Assembly (NCBI GenBank): GCA_020634375.1
Contig: JACKBX010000011.1
Span: 164,625 to 228,624, forward strand
DNA length: 64,000 nucleotides
From: Ardenticatenaceae bacterium
Lineage (GTDB): Bacteria > Chloroflexota > Anaerolineae > Promineifilales > Promineifilaceae
Direction of reading: 5' to 3'
Each line of letters opens with the position of its first letter. Within the stretch, counting starts at the first letter, position 1. Positions 58,297 through 64,000 of this stretch are shown here, one piece after another. Made by a program: the position numbers and the translations under genes. The notes under the pieces were generated by a model. It saw only the letters and a list, made by a program, of their open reading frames with translations. It was not told the DNA's origin and ran no database searches.

Positions 58297-59712
58297 TTAC
58301 CTGATTGTCATTGGTAAAAAGACTTGGTGTTCAAAAAACTGTACAGCCCATAGTTCACGGCCGTTCTGCCCATCATCCGCGCTAAAAAACAATCTCTGAC
58401 TTGTCATTGCCAGGAATTGGGGTGTTGAAGGCCCACTTGGATTAATATCTTGCAACATATAAGTTCCGGCATCTGTGCCGTCGCTGATCCATAACTCATA
58501 GCCATGCGTGAAATCATCAGAGACATAATAAATAGTTTCCCCAATGCTTCTCAAGGCTCCCCCTAGGGAGCCATCACTGCCAGGATTACTATCTTGCACA
58601 AGCATGGTTCCTTCACTGGTTCCATCGCTTTTCCATAATTCCCAACCATGTACACCATCATCGGCAAAAAAGTAGACAGTCTCATTCACGACAAATTTGG
58701 CATACGGATAGGAAGAAGGGGAGCCTGGATTAATGTCCTTGAGAAGAGCCGTTCCTTCTTCAGTGCCATCACTAATCCACAATTCTCCACCGTGAATGCC
58801 ATCACTAGCTGTAAACAGAAGTGTGCCATTCAAATTAGCCAGGTAATTAGGAGATAAGAAATCATGGTTTGGATCGATATCTTTGATTAACATCGTGCCA
58901 GTTTCGGTACCGTCACTCCTCCAAAGTTCCCTGCCATTCACATCGTCTGTCGCCGCAAAAATGACATCGTTGCCTAAGCTGCCCAATATATCGGCGTCTG
59001 AATCGGCATCGCCAGGATTAATGTCTTTTACCAACCCGGTTCCAGATTCAGTACCATCACTGACCCATAACTCACGGCCGTAGTTATTTCCCCAGGCCTC
59101 GAAGAATAATTGGTTGCCTATGGCTTGCAAATTACTAACATCAGAAATATAGGGGTCTAACTCCTTCACAATAGAAGTACCGGCCTGTGTACCATCGCTG
59201 ACCCATAGTTTTTCAGAGAAATCCATCCCGGTGATGGCAACAAAGTAGAGAAGGCCGTTCATCTCGGTAATATTAGAGGTATTCGGGGTGACGCCGATAT
59301 TATGGGTCACAGTTCCTGCTTCGGTTCCATCAGTTATCCAAAGCCTTCTGGTAGTGGGAGTGTCGGTGGCTTGAAAAAAGAGTTTCCCATCGTAGACAAA
59401 TAATTGGGATGGATCTGATGAATCTGGCCCTGGAAACAGGTCTTTGAGCATATACGTGCCCGATTCAGTCCCATCGCTGATCCACAGTTCACTGCCATGA
59501 ATCCCATCGTTTGCCGCAAACAGAACTCTGTCGCCGAAAACGGTGATGTCTTGCGGCTCAGAGCTAGAACTGCCAGCATAGATGTCTTTGACCTGGTATG
59601 GGGTTTGATCAGAAGGAAGGGTAACGGCCGTTCCCGCCCAATTTAGCATTAACATAATGGTAACGAAGGCAAAGATAACGACAATAATCGGTTTGGTTTT
59701 TTGAGTAGACAT
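58297..59712 (-). CDS. Secreted ELWxxDGT-repeat protein
   Basis: 471 residues from ATG 59712 (GGGGAGAA upstream). Signal or membrane anchor about 8-28, then about eight repeats of roughly 45-50 residues with the core GxELWxSDGTExGT followed by LVKDINPG or similar. Such repeats form beta-propeller-like secreted proteins of unknown function. The C-terminus ends in VFLPMTIR. Followed by about 240 bp without genes. Confidence 0.8.
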   Translation of the reverse strand: MSTQKTKPIIVVIFAFVTIMLMLNWAGTAVTLPSDQTPYQVKDIYAGSSSSEPQDITVFGDRVLFAANDGIHGSELWISDGTESGTYMLKDLFPGPDSSDPSQLFVYDGKLFFQATDTPTTRRLWITDGTEAGTVTHNIGVTPNTSNITEMNGLLYFVAITGMDFSEKLWVSDGTQAGTSIVKELDPYISDVSNLQAIGNQLFFEAWGNNYGRELWVSDGTESGTGLVKDINPGDADSDADILGSLGNDVIFAATDDVNGRELWRSDGTETGTMLIKDIDPNHDFLSPNYLANLNGTLLFTASDGIHGGELWISDGTEEGTALLKDINPGSPSSYPYAKFVVNETVYFFADDGVHGWELWKSDGTSEGTMLVQDSNPGSDGSLGGALRSIGETIYYVSDDFTHGYELWISDGTDAGTYMLQDINPSGPSTPQFLAMTSQRLFFSADDGQNGRELWAVQFFEHQVFLPMTIR

Positions 59713-59971
59713 ATTTCTCCCCTTTTCATGTATTGTTTTTAAGCGTCCGATTGTTTTTGAAAACCACGACCTGTTTTCAACACAGACTGTATCTGAACGA
59801 AGTATAGCGGATATTCCATCTGAGAAAAATGATTTTAAGCGCGTCAGGGGAGATTGTCTTGCCACTTCAATCAAATACCCGTCCTTTGTGATTACACCTT
59901 CAGGGGGTCATCAGGGAGAGTGGCATCCCTGAATGCAGCAAAACAGCACCGCTAATCAATGACTGGAAAAC

Positions 59972-60002
59972 AAAAAAGCCACCCATAATTGAGTGGCTTT
60001 TC
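59972..60002 (-). terminator. Terminator of tRNA-Gln
   Basis: On the minus strand AAAAGCCACTC and GGGTGGCTTTT pair around AATTAT, followed by T-rich sequence. Confidence 0.75.
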
Positions 60003-60005
60003 TAG

Positions 60006-60076
60006 CTGAGGGACCTGGACTCGAACCAGGACTGACGGAGTCAGAGTCCGCTGTTCTGCCATTAAACTATCCCTCA
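60006..60076 (-). tRNA. tRNA-Gln (anticodon CTG)
   Basis: Cloverleaf on the minus strand: acceptor TGAGGGA with TCCCTCA, D-arm region AGTTTAATGGCAGAAC, anticodon arm GCGGACTCTGACTCCGT with CTG, T arm CCTGGTTCGAGTCCAGG. CCA is not encoded. Confidence 0.93.
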
Positions 60077-60127
60077 ATACGGGCGAAATTTTATCACGGC
60101 CGTTCTGTCCTGGCAAAATTTGGGTGT

Positions 60128-61276
60128 TTATGCACGTGTGACTAACCAGGCAGCCACGTACCCTTGTGTGCCATCTTTAGCCTGCACATGCAGCCATTGA
60201 TTTTGCTGCCCGATTTTGGCCGCTTCTGTCGCGCCGTCCAACACCTCTAAGGCCTCCCCATTTGCCAGCGAGCGGATGAAGGTTTCGTTGGCGACGCGAG
60301 GTTCTTTGCGCAGGGAGACCAAATCGGCTGTAGTTTTAACGGCCGTTTTTGCGGTGGCGGCAGCAGGTGCGGATTTGGGGGTAGGCGATGGGGTGGAAAC
60401 GGCCGTTTCCTGCACAAACCATGCCGCCACATAGCCCTCCTTGCCATCACTGGTGCGGATATGCAGCCATTGGTTCTGCTTCCCAATTTTGGCACGTGCC
60501 CCTTGTGCTGCTTCCAATACTTGCAGCGCTGCATCCTCATTGACGTAGGTAACAATATTAGAGGCTGTGATTTGCGGCTGCTGGCGCACTGAAAGCTGCT
60601 CCACGGTTGGCTTGACGGCAAGGGGGGCGTCGGAAGACGGGGGCGTTGTTGGAGCGGGTGCTTGTGGTGTTGTTTTTGCCATTTTCGGCTTGGGTGTTTT
60701 GGCGGGTGCAGGTGGGGCAACGGCCGTTGTGGGGAATTCCCCTTCGCCAAACCAGATCACTTGCTGAATGATTTCATCTGGTTTTTTGTAGCCAAAGCCA
60801 TAACGCCCGGTGAGGGTATCAGGCTGGGCATCATCTTTCCAGGGATCCCAAATCAGGTAATCGGCTCCTTGTTTGGCGTGGATGACGACCCAATGTCCGT
60901 CCATTTCCTCAAATTCTTTGTCATTTTTGTCGCGGTCTACTTTGATAATGATGAGGGAGCCGTCTTGCAATCCCTGGTCAATCAAAGCCAGAGGGGCGGG
61001 TTGATTGGGGCATTCCACCCCTTTTTGGTAGCGCACATTGGGCATGACGTTGCTGATGGCGAAGGTCTTGATCCATTGCGAGCCAGGGCCAAAACCGCCA
61101 TTGGCTTTCATGGCATCGTTGTAACTGGCGGGGGTATATTTGCCGCCAAAATGATTGGCTACCATTGTTAAACTGGTCAGCAAACAGCCGAATATGCGGA
61201 TGGTAGCCGAGGGGTTGTTGCCTAAAGCTGAGTTCTCCCAGCGGGGATCGTTCTGATAATATTGTTGGTCTGCCAT
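60128..61276 (-). CDS. C39-like peptidase domain with two SH3b domains
   Basis: 382 residues; ATG 61276 after AAAGGAG. Residues 1-190 are a papain-like C39_2 fold: Cys in FGCLLTSLTMV (about 30), His in MDGHWVVIHA (about 128) and DPW after it. A Pro/Thr linker and two SH3b domains (about 230-290 and 315-382; LSVRQQPQI..., LVSLRKEPRV..., both ending GYVAAW) suggest cell-wall binding. No signal peptide is visible, so export would need another route. Confidence 0.75.
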   Translation of the reverse strand: MADQQYYQNDPRWENSALGNNPSATIRIFGCLLTSLTMVANHFGGKYTPASYNDAMKANGGFGPGSQWIKTFAISNVMPNVRYQKGVECPNQPAPLALIDQGLQDGSLIIIKVDRDKNDKEFEEMDGHWVVIHAKQGADYLIWDPWKDDAQPDTLTGRYGFGYKKPDEIIQQVIWFGEGEFPTTAVAPPAPAKTPKPKMAKTTPQAPAPTTPPSSDAPLAVKPTVEQLSVRQQPQITASNIVTYVNEDAALQVLEAAQGARAKIGKQNQWLHIRTSDGKEGYVAAWFVQETAVSTPSPTPKSAPAAATAKTAVKTTADLVSLRKEPRVANETFIRSLANGEALEVLDGATEAAKIGQQNQWLHVQAKDGTQGYVAAWLVTRA

Positions 61277-61333
61277 TGATTGTCTCCTTTTAAATTAGAT
61301 AGCATGTAGGGATAAAAGTCTGTTTTATTAGAA

Positions 61334-62305
61334 TCAGGCTTCCGGGGTTTCTGCGGCATCTTCCACCATTTCAACGGCCGTTTCTGCAATCGTTGGTAGT
61401 TGCTTTGCCACCTCTTCCACCAGTTTGGCGACGAGACCCGGCTTTGACTCTTCTTCGCCTTTATCGTCATCAGCGGGGGGCGTGTCTTCTGTCATTTGTT
61501 CCAACGCTTCAGCGATGATTTCCCGTTCGGGTGAGGCAGGAGCGTCTTCTAGTTTTTCGTGCAGGTCGTTGAGGGCGGCAACGGCCGTGTCTGCGTCAAT
61601 GGGGGGCGTCACGGCCGTTTCTGGTACGGATGACGACTCAACAGCCGCGTCTGGAGTTGGTTCGGCAGCAGATGTAGGCGTTGCGGCTGCTTCCGCTTGC
61701 GCAGCTTCTGACTCTTCCTTTTCCGCTTCAGCAGCTTTGTTTTTGTATCCTTCAGCTACGCGTTTAGCTACTTTTTGCACCAACGTCGTCAACCCACTGG
61801 CCGGATTGATGATAGTGTTAATCGTGATTTCAGCCACATCAGGAATAACCTTGATCACAGTCTTGACCATGTTCTCGATGTTGCCTTCGTCCGCCTCTTC
61901 CCCTTTCTGTGACTCTGATTCAAGCTGTTTGAGGGTTTCTAGTGCCAACTTCTTCTCATCAGAATCCGGCAGCGCGGCCAATCGCGCGTAGAGGTTAGCC
62001 AGGGCTTCATTGGTTTTGTCGGCGGGTGAAACGGCCGTTTCGGCTGCCAGTTCTAGAGCCGGTTCTGCGATGGTGGTTTCGACAACAACGGTGGGGGGAG
62101 CAGGTGGTGAGGTAGGGACGGCCGTTTCATTAGTAGTTGGCTGGACAGGAGTTGCTGCCTCAGTTGCACCCTTTTGCGCGGCAAACTCAGCCAAAATAGA
62201 CTCGCGGGTCACACCCTCCTCCAAAAACTCACCGCAAAAGCGGCACTTTTTGGCCTGTATCTTGATAGTTTCACCACAAAATGGGCAAGCGATGGTGTCA
62301 GTCAT
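61334..62305 (-). CDS. Zinc-ribbon protein with long low-complexity region
   Basis: 323 residues from ATG 62305 (AAGGAGA upstream). Residues 6-26 hold two CxxC pairs (CPFCGE...CRFCGEF) of a zinc ribbon. The rest is Ala/Glu/Thr/Pro-rich with several ETAV words and one more ordered stretch (about 150-190, VKVIPDVAEITINTIINP..LVQKVAKRVAEGY) that may be an amphipathic helix pair. Function unknown. It lies 57 bp upstream of the C39/SH3b gene on the same strand. Confidence 0.6.
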   Translation of the reverse strand: MTDTIACPFCGETIKIQAKKCRFCGEFLEEGVTRESILAEFAAQKGATEAATPVQPTTNETAVPTSPPAPPTVVVETTIAEPALELAAETAVSPADKTNEALANLYARLAALPDSDEKKLALETLKQLESESQKGEEADEGNIENMVKTVIKVIPDVAEITINTIINPASGLTTLVQKVAKRVAEGYKNKAAEAEKEESEAAQAEAAATPTSAAEPTPDAAVESSSVPETAVTPPIDADTAVAALNDLHEKLEDAPASPEREIIAEALEQMTEDTPPADDDKGEEESKPGLVAKLVEEVAKQLPTIAETAVEMVEDAAETPEA

Positions 62306-62583
62306 GTGGGTCTCCTTGTCGAAATATCCGGTCAAACTGCAAAGACCGGAAGGGCAAAACAGGCTGTTATGAAGTTGTTGTTACATCAGTCGTAAATGTA
62401 TAGACGTCAGAAGTCTATTTCTAACTGTACGGCTCCCCCACGTACAGAAAATTATTGTACAACTTTTTCGCGCCATTCTCCAGATGAGTTAACGTGTTCG
62501 GAACACTCCCCCTAAAGTCATCTTTGCTGTACCGTGACGCTGCCCTATAATGAGGCCACATCTTTAGCAAAGAGGCAATTCTT

Positions 62584-63048
62584 TTGTATCCCAATAAACA
62601 ACCGAACAGTGATTTTTGTTTTGTGTGTGGGCGAAAGAACCCGCGTGGTTTGTACATGACCTTTTATGATAACGGCCGTAACGAAATCCACGCCGACTAC
62701 ACCGTTCCTGACATTTACCAAAGCTATCCCGGCATCGTACATGGCGGCATTGTGGCCGCCATCCTCGATGAAACCGTTGGCCGCGTTGCCCTTATCGGCG
62801 ACCATCACCATTTCATGATGTCTGTCAAGCTAGAGGTCAAATACCGCCAGCCCGTCCCCACAGAAACCCCCCTGATCATTCGCGGGCAAATTGTAAAATT
62901 GCGCGGGCGGCTTGGCAAAGCCATTGGTCAAATCCTGCTGCCCGACAACACCGTTGCCGCCGAATCCGAGCTAACCCTGGCCGATGTACCTGCTGCACTG
63001 CTGGCAGAAGCCAATATAGATGCTTTGGGATGGTATATTGACCCCTAA
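62584..63048 (+). CDS. PaaI-like hotdog thioesterase
   Basis: 154 residues from TTG 62584 (AAGAGGC 9 bases upstream; TATAAT at 62546-62551). Hotdog motif GIVHGGIVAAILDETVG (about 50-66) and LEVKYRQPVP. N-terminal CFVCG is also present in the thioesterase at 51.4 kb, so the two are paralogues. Substrate likely an acyl-CoA. Confidence 0.85.
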   Translation: MYPNKQPNSDFCFVCGRKNPRGLYMTFYDNGRNEIHADYTVPDIYQSYPGIVHGGIVAAILDETVGRVALIGDHHHFMMSVKLEVKYRQPVPTETPLIIRGQIVKLRGRLGKAIGQILLPDNTVAAESELTLADVPAALLAEANIDALGWYIDP

Positions 63049-63103
63049 CATTCACACAGTTTATACGGCTGATCACATCACCCTCCCCTAGAATGTAAAG
63101 TTA

Positions 63104-64000
63104 ATGAACCAAGAATACTCCGACGAACTCCGCAGCGACACCATCATCTTCATCATTCCCCTCATGGTCTTACTGGCAACCATAATAGGCATTGTTGGCC
63201 TGGTAGGTAATTTGAGCGGGGGGTTTGCACAAGTTTGGGTCTGGCTAGCTATTATTGCAATTTCTCTGCCTACAGGCCGTTATTCCTGGCGGCTGATTAA
63301 ACAGGGTTCAGAGAAACCAGGCAGCATGTTGTTTCTGAGCGTTCACATGGGCTTAATGACTATGGCGCTCACTCGTACTTGGGGAATTCTCAATCCCAAC
63401 CCCTTGCCCTACTTCTTCGCCATTTTCATCATTGTAGCCAGCATGACTTTATCCCCCATTGCTGGTTTTAAGAACTGGTTCGCATGTGTTGCCCTGCTTA
63501 TCCTGGGTGTTTATCTTGCCGGTGGGCTTACATGGCCAGTTTTACTGCGTTTGTCCCTGCCAATTGGCTTCAACTTGTTGGTAGCTGCTGCTATGTATTT
63601 TTCGGCAATGGAATGGCAGTATGCCGTTGAATCGGTTAGCTTCTTGCATATTCGGGCACAACAGCGCCGCGATGAATTGTTCGCCATCAAGGAAGAGATT
63701 AGTTCTACAAATAACCGCCTTGTTTTTCTCAACCAGCAGCTAGATCAGGCGCGGCAGCAGGCGATTAATGAGCGAGACCTGCGTACCCGGTTTATGAACA
63801 ATGTTAGCCATGAACTGCGAACACCCATGAATGCCATTGTTAACTTTGCGCATATTCTGATACAGGGTGGCGCTGGCTCGGTCAATTCGGGACAGCAAGA
63901 TTATTTAGAACGAATCGAGAAGTCTGGCTGGCATTTGCTAGATATGCTGAACGACTTGCTCGACATGGCGCAGATTGAATCGGGGGAATTTAAGCTTTAT
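63104..64000 (+). CDS. Membrane sensor histidine kinase (3' end outside window)
   Basis: 299 visible residues from ATG 63104, open to the window edge. Five or six membrane helices (about 15-165) are followed by a coiled-coil linker and the HisKA domain with H box NNVSHELRTPMNAIVNF (phospho-His about 231). The ATPase domain lies beyond the edge. There is no Shine-Dalgarno; TAGAAT at 63089-63094 ends 9 bases before the ATG, suggesting a nearly leaderless message. Confidence 0.88.
   Translation, partial: MNQEYSDELRSDTIIFIIPLMVLLATIIGIVGLVGNLSGGFAQVWVWLAIIAISLPTGRYSWRLIKQGSEKPGSMLFLSVHMGLMTMALTRTWGILNPNPLPYFFAIFIIVASMTLSPIAGFKNWFACVALLILGVYLAGGLTWPVLLRLSLPIGFNLLVAAAMYFSAMEWQYAVESVSFLHIRAQQRRDELFAIKEEISSTNNRLVFLNQQLDQARQQAINERDLRTRFMNNVSHELRTPMNAIVNFAHILIQGGAGSVNSGQQDYLERIEKSGWHLLDMLNDLLDMAQIESGEFKLY

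Overview
This is a 64 kb chromosomal segment whose gene content and style fit a mesophilic Chloroflexota (Anaerolineae/Ardenticatenia/Promineifilum-like). This is inferred from secreted lipoproteins with long Thr/Pro linkers, isolated dnaN, type III pantothenate kinase, a cobalt/magnesium-chelatase-like chlD gene, GT39-like glycosyltransferase and abundant propeller proteins. Taxonomy is inference. I see no rRNA, CRISPR array, prophage or insertion sequence. There is one tRNA-Gln, one tmRNA and one likely 6S-like RNA.

Two sequence-wide features dominate. First, the 8-bp palindrome ACGGCCGT (often AAACGGCCGTTT) occurs about 135 times by hand count, where about one copy would be expected by chance. 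It lies in genes and spacers alike and puts TAV, NGR or RP[LF] tripeptides into many proteins. It behaves like the cyanobacterial HIP1 highly iterated palindrome. Second, many spacers hold short arrays of degenerate 7-mers (or 8-mers), usually as two inverted arms. Similar arrays also sit in-frame inside at least four proteins.

Layout. 1-5 kb: end of a surface protein, then fadR with its own promoter and operator, an alkyl-DHAP-synthase-like flavoprotein and a glpD-like dehydrogenase (lipid/glycerol metabolism). 5-10.5 kb: two related lipoproteins, decayed gene pieces and two tandem copies of a secreted SGNH-like protein (third copy at 27.7 kb). 10.5-14 kb: dnaN and a chelatase gene split by an A9 run, a probable programmed -1 frameshift. 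14-23 kb: glycerophosphodiesterase, Nudix, propeller, hydrolase-like, solute-binding protein, coaX, CBS-ACT, GH-A glycosidase, GAF and HhH proteins. 23-27.5 kb: WXG100 protein and a Nat-type ABC exporter (ATPase plus two permeases). 28.9-30.6 kb: ADP-ribosylglycohydrolase, a 21-bp minisatellite and the 6S-like RNA. 30.6-39.4 kb: two convergent heterodimeric ABC exporter pairs around an esterase. 39.6-47.6 kb: GT39-like enzyme, hydrolase, phosphoesterase, PP2C-like/propeller membrane protein, MazF-type toxin-antitoxin and a DUF5677-like gene. 47.6-51.4 kb: aconitase, a lone Lrp/AsnC ligand domain and tmRNA.

51.4-58 kb is the most interesting block: a partner-switching signalling cluster resembling SiaABC. 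It has a Cache-HAMP-SpoIIE phosphatase, a kinase and a phosphorylatable STAS-like protein. A class III nucleotide cyclase sits where Pseudomonas has a diguanylate cyclase. A second kinase/STAS pair appears degenerate, and its STAS half is fused to a methyltransferase. 58-64 kb: ELWxxDGT repeat protein, tRNA-Gln, C39/SH3b protein, zinc-ribbon protein, thioesterase and a histidine kinase cut by the window edge.
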